A DNA stretch of 64,000 nucleotides from assembly GCF_014203235.1 (NCBI RefSeq), contig NZ_JACHIN010000006.1:310001-374000 (forward strand). Reading direction: 5' to 3'. The number at the start of each line of letters is the position of its first letter. Within the stretch, counting starts at the first letter, position 1. Positions 33,993 through 43,006 of this stretch are shown in pieces. The notes beneath the pieces are model-generated. The model searched no databases, had not been told where the DNA came from, and saw only the letters and a program-made list of their open reading frames with translations. The stretch is from Nonomuraea endophytica (GTDB lineage Bacteria > Actinomycetota > Actinomycetes > Streptosporangiales > Streptosporangiaceae). The position numbers were made by a program, and so were the translations under genes.

Positions 33993-34856
33993 TCACGCCG
34001 GGGCGGCCAGCCTGAGCAGCGGGAGCCTGGCGAGGCGCTCGGCGGTGCCGGTGCCGGGACGGGGGTTGAACAGCTCCAGGTACCAGTCGGGATGGTCGAC
34101 CACGGCCAGCGGCGTCGTGTCGAAGAACAGCTCACCGGCCTCGGGATGGCGGACCGCCTTGACCGTCTGGGCCTGGACGCTGACGTCGTGGCGGGCCCAC
34201 AACTCGGCGAACTCCTCGCTCACGACGCTCAGCTCGTCCACCACCTCGGCGAACCCCGGGTCACCGGGGTCGTGGGCGACGCAGGCCCGGTACGCGGCCA
34301 CGACGGCCGGGGCGGCCGACTCCCACTCGACCTGCATCGAGCGGTAGCGGGGGCTGGTGAAGAACGTCACCAGGCAGTTGCGGTCGGCGTCGCCGTACCC
34401 GAACAGCTCGCGCGCGGCGTCGTTGACGAGCAGCAGGTTCCAGTGCCGGTCGCGCAGCATCCCCGGGCGCGGCATCCACGCCTCCAGCAGATGCCGCAAC
34501 TCCGGGGTGACCGCGGTCTCGCCGGTCGCGCCGGCCCTCGGCGGGTTGAGCCCGGCCAGCAGGTAGAGGTGCGCGCGCTCCGGCTCGCTCAGCCGCAGCG
34601 CCACGCCGATCGCGTCGAGCACCTCGCCCGAGACGTTGATGTCGCGGCCCTGCTCAAGCCAGGTGTACCAGGACACGCCGACCCCGGCCAGCACGGCGAC
34701 CTCCTCGCGGCGCAACCCCGGCGTCCGGCGCCGGCCCGCGCCCGGGCCGTCCGCCATGCCGACGTCGCCGGGCGTGAGCCGCGCCCGGCGGGAGCGCAGG
34801 AAGGCACGGAGCTGCTCGCGGCGCTGCCGCGTCGCGGCTGGGGTCTCTCTGGGCAT
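33993..34856 (-). CDS. XRE-family regulator with MmyB-like ligand domain
   Basis: This 287-aa transcription factor has an N-terminal XRE helix-turn-helix (GLRREEVAVLAGVGVSWYTW, about 48-68, followed by LEQGRDINVSGEVLDAIG). A C-terminal MmyB-like PAS-type ligand domain follows (DRHWNLLLVNDAARELFGYG, LVTFFTSPRYRSM, VRHPEAGELFFDTTPLAV). Proteins of this plan are abundant in actinomycetes and often control a neighbouring SDR or oxidoreductase, here the downstream SDR. A TACCAT hexamer ends 5 bases before the ATG, which would fit a leaderless transcript. The effector is unknown; fatty acids have been reported for relatives. Confidence 0.92.
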   Translation of the reverse strand: MPRETPAATRQRREQLRAFLRSRRARLTPGDVGMADGPGAGRRRTPGLRREEVAVLAGVGVSWYTWLEQGRDINVSGEVLDAIGVALRLSEPERAHLYLLAGLNPPRAGATGETAVTPELRHLLEAWMPRPGMLRDRHWNLLLVNDAARELFGYGDADRNCLVTFFTSPRYRSMQVEWESAAPAVVAAYRACVAHDPGDPGFAEVVDELSVVSEEFAELWARHDVSVQAQTVKAVRHPEAGELFFDTTPLAVVDHPDWYLELFNPRPGTGTAERLARLPLLRLAAPA

Positions 34857-34894
34857 ATGTCATGGTATCCAGCCACCGCCCTTTACAATGTAGA

Positions 34895-35332
34895 TCACCA
34901 GTGGTCGGTGCATCGGCTGGTGCCCTGGGGTCCGTCGTGAGGGAACCAGCCACACGCCTGGAACCGCTGCGATCCCTGACTGCTGGACGGCCACATCTGC
35001 GACCAGGCGTCGTAGCCGTCGATGCCGATGCGCTGCAGGCGGGTGTAGCAGCTCTGGTCGCCCTTGTGCACCATCATGTACACCTCGTCGCCGGTGCGGG
35101 TGGAGCCGGTGAGGCGGGCCCAGCCGTACTGCTTGCCGTTGAAGCGCTTGGCGTGCAGTTCGACCGAGCGGCCGTTGAAGTCGACGCGGCGCACCACCGA
35201 CCCCCGGGTGTCGCCGGGCCAGGGAAGGGCGTCGCTGCACTGGGTCACGATCATGGGGACGGGGCCGGCCAGCGGGGACGGTCCGGTCAGGGCGGCCGTG
35301 AGGACGTGGGCGAGGATGACGGAGATCGACAT
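34895..35332 (-). CDS. Small secreted protein with four cysteines
   Basis: This 145-aa protein has a hydrophobic N-terminus (MSISVILAHVLTAALTG) consistent with a short signal peptide. The mature part has four Cys (in TQCSD, QSCYT, QACGW and SRCTD), which would allow two disulfides. It also has a beta-rich pattern (RRVDFNGRSVELHAKRFNGK, YGWARLTGS, DEVYMMVHKG). I do not recognise a family. The cysteine content supports export. It lies alone between the MmyB-like regulator and the sugar ABC ATPase. Confidence 0.7.
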   Translation of the reverse strand: MSISVILAHVLTAALTGPSPLAGPVPMIVTQCSDALPWPGDTRGSVVRRVDFNGRSVELHAKRFNGKQYGWARLTGSTRTGDEVYMMVHKGDQSCYTRLQRIGIDGYDAWSQMWPSSSQGSQRFQACGWFPHDGPQGTSRCTDHW

Positions 35333-35397
35333 GTTCAGAGCGATGCCCCGTCGAGTCGATCATCGTGCACAAGAAGCGTTCAAGAGATCGTCCGGTT

Positions 35398-36891
35398 CTA
35401 GCCGTCGGCCAGAGCGGCGAGCAGGCGGTCCTCGGTCACGTCCGGCCCGCTGAGCTGGTGGGTGATCGCGCCGTCGCGCAGCACCACGACCGAGTCGCAG
35501 TTGTCGACGAGCTCGCCCACGTCCGAGGAGATCAGCAGGATCGCCAGGCCGTCGAGCGCCAGCTCGTCCAGGAGTGTCTGGATCTGCTGCTTGCTGGCCT
35601 GGTCCACTCCCCTGCTGGGCTCGTCCAGCAGCAGGACCTTGGGCTGCATGGCCAGCCATCGGGCGAGCAGCACCTTCTGCTGGTTGCCGCCGGACAGCTC
35701 ACCGGCGAGCTGGCGGGGCGAGGCGGCCTTGATGTCCAGCCGCTTCATGAACGTGGTGACGATCCGGTCGATCCGGGTGTCGGCCACGATGCCGGCGTGC
35801 GACAGGCGCGGCAGCGCGGCCAGGGCGATGTTGTCGCGTACGGACAGGTTGGGCACGATGCCCTCGGTGGTGCGGTTCTCCGGCACCAGGCCGACCCCGG
35901 CCCTGACGGCGCTGCGGACCGACCACTTCCTGCTGGCCGTCCCGGACACGGTGACCTGGCCGGACTCGACGGGCAGGGCCCCGGCGATGGCCCTGGCGGT
36001 CTCGCTGCGGCCCGCGCCGAGCAGCCCGCCGAGGCCGACGACCTCGCCCGGGCGCACGGCCAGGGAGACTCCGGCCAGCATGTTCGCGCGGGTCAGCCCC
36101 CTGGCCTCCAGCACGGGCCGGTCGGCGACCTCGTCCACCGGCCAGCTCTCCGACGGGGAGGCGTCCCGGGGATGGAAGGGGCGGCCCATCATGAGCGAGA
36201 CGAGGCGCACCCGGTCGAGGCCGGCCAGCGGCCCGGTGTGGACGACGCGGCCCTCGCGCAGGACGGTGACGCGGTCGCAGATCTCGTAGAGCTCCTCCAG
36301 GCGGTGGGTCACGTAGATGACCGCCCGGCCCTCTTCGCGCAGCCGGGTCACCGCGGCCAGCAGGGTCCTGAGCTCGGCGTGCTCCAGGACGGTGGCCGGC
36401 TCGTCCATGATGACCACCTTGGCGTCCGAGCAGGCGGCCCTGGCCAGGGCGACGAGCTGCTGGGCACCGGGGGTGAGGGAGTCGAGGGGGCGGCGGGTGC
36501 CGACGCGCAGGCCGTACTGGGAGAGCAGCTCGTGCGCGCGGGCGTGCATGGCCGCGAAGTCGATCAGCCCCAGCCGGCCGCGCGGCTCGGCGCCCAGGAA
36601 GAGGTTGCGGGCGATGCTCATCGTCGGGACGAGGCCGCTCTCCTGGTGGACCGTGGCGATGCCGGCCTGCCTGGCCTGCGCGGGGCCGGCGAACCTGACC
36701 GGCACGCCGTTGTGAAGGATCTGGCCCGCGTCCGGCTGGTAGACGCCGGAGATCACCTTGACCAGGGTGGACTTGCCCGCCCCGTTGCCGCCGATGACCG
36801 CGTGGACCGACCCGGGCCGTACGGCCAGCGTGACGTGGTCGAGCGCCGGGACGCCGTCGAAGGTCTTGAGTACGCCTGCCAACTGCAGCAT
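35398..36891 (-). CDS. Solo sugar ABC transporter ATPase (two NBDs, RbsA/YtfR-like)
   Basis: This 497-aa duplicated ATPase is typical of ribose/galactofuranose-type importers. NBD1 has Walker A GGNGAGKSTL near 36, LTPGAQQLVALARA and IMDEPATVLE. NBD2 has the degenerate P-loop GLLGAGRSETARA usual for the second domain, LSGGNQQKVLLARW and LLLDEPSRGVD. The start is ATG 36891 with GGAGG 5 bases upstream. No permease or binding-protein gene accompanies it. It lies 65 bases behind the DeoR gene on the same strand, facing away from a complete importer that has its own ATPase of very similar layout. It may serve the same permeases under other conditions. Confidence 0.92.
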   Translation of the reverse strand: MLQLAGVLKTFDGVPALDHVTLAVRPGSVHAVIGGNGAGKSTLVKVISGVYQPDAGQILHNGVPVRFAGPAQARQAGIATVHQESGLVPTMSIARNLFLGAEPRGRLGLIDFAAMHARAHELLSQYGLRVGTRRPLDSLTPGAQQLVALARAACSDAKVVIMDEPATVLEHAELRTLLAAVTRLREEGRAVIYVTHRLEELYEICDRVTVLREGRVVHTGPLAGLDRVRLVSLMMGRPFHPRDASPSESWPVDEVADRPVLEARGLTRANMLAGVSLAVRPGEVVGLGGLLGAGRSETARAIAGALPVESGQVTVSGTASRKWSVRSAVRAGVGLVPENRTTEGIVPNLSVRDNIALAALPRLSHAGIVADTRIDRIVTTFMKRLDIKAASPRQLAGELSGGNQQKVLLARWLAMQPKVLLLDEPSRGVDQASKQQIQTLLDELALDGLAILLISSDVGELVDNCDSVVVLRDGAITHQLSGPDVTEDRLLAALADG

Positions 36892-36956
36892 GGTTGCCTC
36901 CACCCCGATGGTGGCCACAACAAGAAACAATGTCGCAATGAAGATGTCACATTCGG

Positions 36957-37757
36957 TCAGAGCTGGGCAACGTGCAGCCGCACTCCCTTGGCGGCCAGTT
37001 CGTCGAGCACGTCGCGGGGGGCGTCGTCGTCGGTGACCAGATGGGAGATGCGCTCGGCCGGGATCGTCTGGACCATCGTGTCGTGACCGATCTTGGTGTG
37101 GTCGGCCAGGACCACGACCTCCTCGGCCGCCGCGGCCAGCGCGCGGTCGACCGCGGCGACCTGGAGGCTGGGCGTGGACAGGCCGCGCTCGGCGGTCAGC
37201 CCGTTGCCGGAGACGAACGCGCGGCGCACCCGCAGGCCCGCCAGCGAGCCCTCGGCGGCGCTGCCGACCAGGGCGAGGATCGGGCCGCGCAGCGAGCCGC
37301 CGGTGACCACCACCTCGATGCGCGGGCAGCCGGCCAGCGCCTGGGCGACGAGCAGGGAGTTGGTGACCACGGCGAGGTCGCTGTGCCTGGACAGCCGGCG
37401 GGCGAACTCCTGGGTGGTGGTGCCGGGGCCGATGACGATCGCGTCGCCGTCCTCCACGAGCGAGACGGCGAGGTCGGCGATGGCCGACTTCTGCGCGGCC
37501 GACACGGTGCTCTTCTGCGTGTGGCTGGGCTCGCGGGTGAAGTCGCCGGGCAGGGTGGCGCCGCCGTGGTGGCGGTTGAGCAGGCCCTCGGACTCGAGCG
37601 CGCGCAGGTCGCGGCGGACGGTCACCTCCGAGGAACGCACCGCCTGGGCGAGCTCGCGAAGGGAGACCGCGCCATTGGCCCGGACCAGCTCCAGGATCCT
37701 CTGGCGGCGCTCGGCTGCGAACACGGGCCTGCCGCTCTCCCTCTGCGTGTCGCTCAC
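36957..37757 (-). CDS. DeoR-family transcriptional regulator
   Basis: This 266-aa sugar-responsive repressor has a DeoR N-terminal helix-turn-helix at about 17-70 (RRQRILELVRANGAVSLREL, SSEVTVRRDLRALESEGLL, RHHGGA). A C-terminal DeoRC phosphosugar-sensing domain follows (VIGPGTTTQEFARRL, VVTNSLLVAQAL, VVVLADHTKIGHDT). I prefer GTG 37757, with the helix-turn-helix following after 17 residues. An ATG at 37805 would run through the operator palindrome and has no ribosome site. It diverges from the glycosidase/importer operon and heads the small operon with the solo ATPase. Autorepression plus control of both directions is the standard arrangement. Confidence 0.93.
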   Translation of the reverse strand: MSDTQRESGRPVFAAERRQRILELVRANGAVSLRELAQAVRSSEVTVRRDLRALESEGLLNRHHGGATLPGDFTREPSHTQKSTVSAAQKSAIADLAVSLVEDGDAIVIGPGTTTQEFARRLSRHSDLAVVTNSLLVAQALAGCPRIEVVVTGGSLRGPILALVGSAAEGSLAGLRVRRAFVSGNGLTAERGLSTPSLQVAAVDRALAAAAEEVVVLADHTKIGHDTMVQTIPAERISHLVTDDDAPRDVLDELAAKGVRLHVAQL

Positions 37758-37777
37758 GTGGCCCGAGCATAGTCGAC

Positions 37778-37800
37778 CAGAGATGGACTGCCCATCTCTG
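37778..37800. promoter_or_regulatory. Perfect 9-bp inverted repeat, probable DeoR operator
   Basis: CAGAGATGG and its exact complement CCATCTCTG are separated by 5 bases. The site lies 20 bases upstream of the DeoR start and about 100 bases upstream of the glycosidase start, in the shared divergent promoter region. A TTGACC hexamer at 37832-37837 could be a -35 element for the plus operon, but I see no matching -10. Confidence 0.72.
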
Positions 37801-37901
37801 ACCATTTCAGAACGAATCTGATCGATTTTTCTTGACCACAGTGTCGGAATGGTGCTTTCTTTGGTCGAGATGGCGCTCGTTTTCGATCGGAAGGCAGCTC
37901 C

Positions 37902-40418
37902 GTGATCACACGCCTCTCCTTAGCACTGGCCGTCCTGCTCAGCGTGATGTGGCCGCTCTCCCCCGCGGCGGCGCAGGCGGAGCGGCATGGCCTCAAGGGC
38001 GACTACCACCTGAGCACCGGGCCGGGCACGTTCGACTTCGGCGAGCTCAAGGCCACCGTCGTGGACCCGAGCATCGACTTCTCCGACCTCAACCCCGCCC
38101 TCGCGGAACTGACCGGCCGCGACGAGAACGTCACCGTGCGGTGGACCGGGCGGATCGCGGCGCCCGCGACGAACACCTACACCTTCTCCATGATCGGCGA
38201 CAACGGCTTCCGCCTCTGGGTCGACAACAAGCCGATCATCGACAACTGGCGCGACATCTGGGACGTGGAGCAGATCGGCACCCCGATCGCCCTGGAGGCC
38301 GGGCGCACGTACGACATCAAGATCGAGTACTTCGAGCACTTCGGCGGCGCCAACCTGCGGCTGCGCTGGCAGAGCCCGGACCTGGCCAAGACCGCCGTGC
38401 CCGAGCAGGCGCTCTTCCTGCCCGAGGGCTTCGACCCGCCGGGGCCCGTCCAGGCCGAGGTCGGCAAGGCGGGCGACACCGCCACCCTGACCTTCGCCAA
38501 GGCGCTCAGGCCCACCACCGCGGCCACCGGATTCAAGATCACCACGGGCGGGTCGGCCTGGCCGATCACCTCCGCCTCCTCCTCCGGCGCGACGCTGACG
38601 TTCAAGCTGGGGGCCAAGATCCCGCTCAAGGCCGGCAACGGCGTGCGGGCCGCCTACGACGGCACCGGCGGCGTCGAGTTCGCCGACGGCACCGCGTTGC
38701 CAGCGTTCCCCCGCGCCGCGCTGACCAACCGCTCCGAGTACCAGCTGGCCAGCAAGTTCGCCAAGGACGTGAACCCGGCCAACCCGCTGCCCGAATACCC
38801 TCGGCCGCAGCTCGTCCGCGAGCGCTGGCGCAGCCTCAACGGCCCGTGGCAGTTCGCCGCCGCCGAAGCGGGCGAGCAGCCGCCGGTCGGCAGGAACCTG
38901 GCCGAGCGGATCACCGTGCCCTTCCCCGTCGAGTCGGCGCTGTCCGGAATCGGCAGGAGCGAGGACCGCATGTGGTACCGCAGGACCTTCGAGGTCCCGG
39001 ACGGCTGGCGCGGCGAGCGGGTCATCCTCCACCTCGACGCCGTCGACTGGGAGTCCACCGTCTACGTCAACGGCACCCGCCTGGCCACCCACCGCGGCGG
39101 CTACGACCGCTTCACCGTCGACGTGACCGACGCGCTCAAGCGCCGGGGCCCCCAGGAACTGATCGTCGGCGTCTACGACCCCACGGACAAGGGCAACTAC
39201 CCCACCGGCAAGCAGCGCCTCACCCCCGGCAGCATCTGGTACACGCCCAGCTCGGGCATCTGGCAGACCGTCTGGATGGAGCCCGCGCCGCGCAACCGGA
39301 TCCTCTCCGTCGACTCCGTCCCCGACCTTCAGGGCCAGAGGCTGAAGGTGACCGTCAACGCCAGCCTCACCGGCACGCGGGTCAGCCTGGTGGCGCGGGA
39401 CGGCTCGAAGGTCGTCGGCCGGGTGAGCGGGCGTTCGGGCACCGAGCTGAGCCTGCACGTTCCCAAGCCCAGGCCGTGGACCCCGGACACCCCCTTCCTG
39501 TACGACCTGACGGTCTCGACCGGCGACGACAGCGTGCGGTCTTACTTCGGCATGCGGGAGATCTCGGTCGGCCAGGTCGCCGGCAAGACCCGGATGCTGC
39601 TGAACGGCCGGCCCGTCTTCCAGCTCGGCCCGCTCGACCAGGGCTTCTGGCCCGACGGTCTCTACACGGCGCCCACCGACGCGGCCCTGCGCTACGACCT
39701 TGAGGTCACCAAGCAGGCCGGGTTCAACGCGGTGCGCAAGCACGTCAAGGTCGAGTCCGACCGCTGGTACCACCACGCCGACAAGCTCGGCCTGCTGGTC
39801 TGGCAGGACATGCCCTCGACCTCGGGCAACACCAACCAGGCCCAGTTCGAGACCGAGTTCCGGCGCATCGTCGACCAGCACCGCGCCAGCCCCTCGATCG
39901 TCATGTGGGTGCCGTTCAACGAGAGCTGGGGCCAGTACGAGGTGGCCAGGGTCGCCGACCTGGTCAAGAGCTGGGACCCCTCGCGCCTGGTCGACAACCA
40001 GAGCGGCGTCAACTGCTGCGGCGCCACCGACGGCGGCAACGGCGACGTCATCGACTGGCACATGTACCCGGGCCCGGCGCCGGTCTCGCCGCCGAGCGCG
40101 ACCAGGGCCTCGGTCCTCGGCGAGTACGGCGGGCTCGGCCTGCTCGTCATCGGCCACACCTGGTCGGGCGGCGGCTGGGGCTACCGGGTCGAGCCCGACG
40201 CCGAGACGCTGACCACCCGCTACGTCGAGATGGACCAGACGCTGCGGCGCCTGCACGCCTGCGAGGGCCTCAGCGCCGCGATCTACACCCAGACCACGGA
40301 CGTGGAGGTGGAGCTCAACGGGCTCATGACCTACGACCGGGCGGTCATCAAGCCCGACCTCGCCAGGGTCCGGGCAGCCAACCGGGCGCTCGTCGACGAG
40401 ATCTCGCCCGCCTGCTAG
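37902..40418 (+). CDS. Exported GH2 glycoside hydrolase with N-terminal PA14 domain
   Basis: This 838-aa enzyme has a signal peptide (residues 1-25, ending PAAAQA). A PA14 domain at about 30-175 includes YTFSMIGDNGFRLWVDNKPI and YDIKIEYFEHFGGANLRLRW. A linker domain comes next. The GH2 part follows: the sugar-binding beta-sandwich (MWYRRTFEVPDGW, WESTVYVNG, GYDRFTVDVT), the immunoglobulin-like domain, and a TIM barrel. The acid/base Glu is in VPFNESWGQ near 673 and the probable nucleophile in LGEYGG near 740. It likely releases a sugar outside the cell for the importer encoded directly downstream (14-base gap). Beta-galactosidase-type activity is the family default, but specificity cannot be read. 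The start is GTG 37902 after GGAAGG. Confidence 0.9.
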   Translation: MITRLSLALAVLLSVMWPLSPAAAQAERHGLKGDYHLSTGPGTFDFGELKATVVDPSIDFSDLNPALAELTGRDENVTVRWTGRIAAPATNTYTFSMIGDNGFRLWVDNKPIIDNWRDIWDVEQIGTPIALEAGRTYDIKIEYFEHFGGANLRLRWQSPDLAKTAVPEQALFLPEGFDPPGPVQAEVGKAGDTATLTFAKALRPTTAATGFKITTGGSAWPITSASSSGATLTFKLGAKIPLKAGNGVRAAYDGTGGVEFADGTALPAFPRAALTNRSEYQLASKFAKDVNPANPLPEYPRPQLVRERWRSLNGPWQFAAAEAGEQPPVGRNLAERITVPFPVESALSGIGRSEDRMWYRRTFEVPDGWRGERVILHLDAVDWESTVYVNGTRLATHRGGYDRFTVDVTDALKRRGPQELIVGVYDPTDKGNYPTGKQRLTPGSIWYTPSSGIWQTVWMEPAPRNRILSVDSVPDLQGQRLKVTVNASLTGTRVSLVARDGSKVVGRVSGRSGTELSLHVPKPRPWTPDTPFLYDLTVSTGDDSVRSYFGMREISVGQVAGKTRMLLNGRPVFQLGPLDQGFWPDGLYTAPTDAALRYDLEVTKQAGFNAVRKHVKVESDRWYHHADKLGLLVWQDMPSTSGNTNQAQFETEFRRIVDQHRASPSIVMWVPFNESWGQYEVARVADLVKSWDPSRLVDNQSGVNCCGATDGGNGDVIDWHMYPGPAPVSPPSATRASVLGEYGGLGLLVIGHTWSGGGWGYRVEPDAETLTTRYVEMDQTLRRLHACEGLSAAIYTQTTDVEVELNGLMTYDRAVIKPDLARVRAANRALVDEISPAC

Positions 40419-40431
40419 GAAAGGAACCACC

Positions 40432-41493
40432 ATGTCCCGCACCGCGATCCTGGCGATGGCCGTCCTCGTGACCGTGGCCGGCTGCGCCAAGGGCGAGGAG
40501 CCGCAGACGGCGGCCGCGCCGTCCTCCACGGCCGGTCAGCAGGTCGTCAAGACGCCCACCGGCACCGCGGAAGGGCCGGCCTGCACGCTGGAGCGCTTCG
40601 GCGGCGCCGCCTTCGACCTGAAGAGCGCCACGGTCGGCTTCTCCCAGTCGGAGAAGGAGGCCAACCCGTTCCGCATCGCCGAGACCAAGTCGATCAAGGA
40701 CGAGGCGGCCAAGGTCGGCATCACCAACCTGAAGGTGACCAACGCCCAGTCGCAGTTCTCCAAGCAGATCACCGACGTGGAGCAGCTCATCGCGCAGGGC
40801 GCCAAGCTCCTGGTGATCGCGCCGCTGAACTCCGACGGCTGGGAGCCGGTGCTGCAGCAGGCGGCGGCCAAGAAGGTGCCGATCATCACGGTCGACCGGA
40901 AGATCAACGCCAAGGCCTGCACCGACTACCTGACCTTCATCGGCTCGGACTTCTACGAGCAGGGCAAGCGGGCCGCCGACAAGATGATCGAGGCGGTCGG
41001 CGGCAAGGGCAAGGTGGCGATCCTGCTCGGCGCGCCCGGCAACAACGTCACCACCGAGCGCACCAACGGCTTCAAGGACCGGGTCAAGGAGAAGGCCCCC
41101 GGCATCACGATCAGCTTCGAGCAGACCGGCGAGTTCGCGCGGGAGAAGGGCCAGCAGGTCACCGAGCAGCTCATCCAGTCCAACCCCGACATCAACGGCA
41201 TCTACGCCGAGAACGACGAAATGGCGCTCGGCGCCGTGACCGCGCTGAAGGGCGCGGGCAAGCAGCCGGGCGACATCAAGATCGTCTCCATCGACGGGAC
41301 CAGGAGCGCGGTCCAGGCCATCGTCGACGGCTGGCTGCACTCGGTGATCGAGTCGAACCCCCGCTTCGGCCCGCTCGCCTTCGAGACCGCCGCGAAGTTC
41401 CTCGGCGGCGAGGGCATCGCCGAGAAAGTGATCATCTCCGACCGCGAATACGACCAGGCCAACGCCAAGGACTCGCTCGGTGAAGCGTACTGA
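40432..41493 (+). CDS. Sugar-binding lipoprotein of an ABC importer (YtfQ-like)
   Basis: This 353-aa periplasmic-binding-protein type 1 lipoprotein has the lipobox VTVAGC (Cys near 18). A Ser/Thr/Ala linker precedes the binding fold: ATVGFSQSEKEANPFRIAET, then VEQLIAQGAKLLVIAPLNSDGW and KKVPIITVDRKI. The end has DINGIYAENDEMALGAVTAL and VSIDGT. The opening SQxExNPFR and LVIAPLxSDGW match galactofuranose-binding YtfQ. It is followed by a two-domain ATPase and two permeases, the same order as ytfQ-ytfR-ytfT-yjfF. Confidence 0.92.
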   Translation: MSRTAILAMAVLVTVAGCAKGEEPQTAAAPSSTAGQQVVKTPTGTAEGPACTLERFGGAAFDLKSATVGFSQSEKEANPFRIAETKSIKDEAAKVGITNLKVTNAQSQFSKQITDVEQLIAQGAKLLVIAPLNSDGWEPVLQQAAAKKVPIITVDRKINAKACTDYLTFIGSDFYEQGKRAADKMIEAVGGKGKVAILLGAPGNNVTTERTNGFKDRVKEKAPGITISFEQTGEFAREKGQQVTEQLIQSNPDINGIYAENDEMALGAVTALKGAGKQPGDIKIVSIDGTRSAVQAIVDGWLHSVIESNPRFGPLAFETAAKFLGGEGIAEKVIISDREYDQANAKDSLGEAY

Positions 41494-43006
41494 ACCCCTG
41501 TTGGAAGCTCGGGGGATCACCAAGCGCTTTCCCGGCGTGGTGGCGCTCGACGACGTGCATCTCGCCCTCGGGGCCGGCGAGGTGCACGCCCTCGTGGGCG
41601 AGAACGGCGCCGGCAAGTCCACCCTCATCAAGGTCTTCACCGGCGTCTACCAGCCCGACGGCGGCGAACTGCGCTACAACGGAGCACCGGCCGGCTTCGC
41701 CTCCCCGCTGGAGGCGCAGCGGGCCGGGATCTCCACCATCTACCAGGAGGTCAACCTCGTCCCGATGATGAGCGTCGCGCGCAACCTCCTGCTCGGCCGC
41801 GAGCCCCGCGGCCGCCTGGGGGTGATCGACACCGCCAGACTGTACGGCCACGCCCGCGCCGTCCTGCGCGGCTTCGGCCTCGACACCGATGTCAGGCGCC
41901 CGCTGAGAAGCCTCGGCGTCGGCGCCCAGCAGATGGTCGCCCTGGCCAGGGCGGTCTCCGTGGACGCCAAGGTGGTCATCATGGACGAGCCCACCTCGTC
42001 GCTGGAGCCGCGCGAGGTCGAGACGCTGTTCGGCGTCATCGGCCGGCTGCGCGAGTCCGGCATCGCGGTCATCTACGTCAGCCACCGCCTCGACGAGCTC
42101 TACCGGGTCTGCGACAACGTGACCGTGCTGCGCGACGGCCGGGTGGCGCACACCGGGCCACTGGCCGACCTGAACCGGCTCAAGCTCATCTCCCTCATGC
42201 TCGGCCGCGACCTGGCCGAGGTGAAGAGCGGCGGCCTCACCCGCTTCAACCGCGACCAGGGCGCGGTGGACGGCACGCCGGTCGTCGAGGCCCGCGGGCT
42301 GACCCGGCGGCACGTGCTCTCCGACGTCACCGTCTCGGTCCGGCCCGGCGAGGTGGTCGGGCTCGGTGGGCTGCTCGGCGCCGGCCGTACCGAGACCGCG
42401 AAGGCCATCGTCGGCGCGCTGCCCCTGGACGGCGGGCAGGTGCTCGTGGCGGGGGCGCCGCTCCCCCGCGGCGGGACGAAGGCGGCGATCAGCGCGGGCG
42501 TGAGCATGCTGCCCGAGGACCGCAAGGCCGAGGGCATCATCCCCGGCCTGTCGGTACGCGACAACATCGCGCTGGCCGCGCTCCCCTCGCTGGCCCGCGC
42601 GGGCGTCGTGTCCGACTCCCGGATCGACCGGGTGGTGGAGATCTTCATGCGGCGGCTGCGGATCAAGGCGTCCTCGCCGCACCAGGTGGTGTCGGAGCTG
42701 TCGGGAGGCAACCAGCAGAAGGTGCTGCTGGCCCGGTGGCTGGCGGTGCGGCCGAAGGTCCTGCTCCTGGACGAGCCGACGCGCGGCATTGACGTCGGGG
42801 CCAAGGCGGAGGTGCAGGCCCTCATCGACGAGCTGGCCGGGGAGGGCCTGGGCGTGCTGCTCATCTCCTCCGACCTGGAGGAACTGGTCGAGGGCGCCGA
42901 CCGGATCCTCGTCCTGCGCGAGGGCGCGGTGGTCGGCGAGCTGTCCGGCGAGAACGTGACCGAGGCGAAGATCATGGCGGCCATCGCGGAGCGCGCCCAT
43001 GACTAG
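41480..43006 (+). CDS. Sugar ABC importer ATPase (two NBDs, YtfR-like)
   Basis: This 508-aa protein powers the adjacent permease pair. NBD1 has GENGAGKSTLIKVFTG, LGVGAQQMVALARA and VIMDEPTSSLEPRE. NBD2 has the degenerate loop GLLGAGRTETAKA, LSGGNQQKVLLARW and LLLDEPTRGIDVGAK. The start is GTG 41480, overlapping the binding-protein gene by 14 bases. It ends with an 8-base overlap into the first permease. Blocks around both NBDs are nearly word-for-word shared with the solo ATPase at 35398-36891, so the two are paralogues. Confidence 0.95.
   Translation: MKRTEPLLEARGITKRFPGVVALDDVHLALGAGEVHALVGENGAGKSTLIKVFTGVYQPDGGELRYNGAPAGFASPLEAQRAGISTIYQEVNLVPMMSVARNLLLGREPRGRLGVIDTARLYGHARAVLRGFGLDTDVRRPLRSLGVGAQQMVALARAVSVDAKVVIMDEPTSSLEPREVETLFGVIGRLRESGIAVIYVSHRLDELYRVCDNVTVLRDGRVAHTGPLADLNRLKLISLMLGRDLAEVKSGGLTRFNRDQGAVDGTPVVEARGLTRRHVLSDVTVSVRPGEVVGLGGLLGAGRTETAKAIVGALPLDGGQVLVAGAPLPRGGTKAAISAGVSMLPEDRKAEGIIPGLSVRDNIALAALPSLARAGVVSDSRIDRVVEIFMRRLRIKASSPHQVVSELSGGNQQKVLLARWLAVRPKVLLLDEPTRGIDVGAKAEVQALIDELAGEGLGVLLISSDLEELVEGADRILVLREGAVVGELSGENVTEAKIMAAIAERAHD

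Noticed and set aside
37920..40529. A minus-strand open frame of about 870 codons opposite the GH2 gene
   Set aside because: It has no recognisable domain, and the sense strand gives a complete PA14-GH2 protein with catalytic residues.
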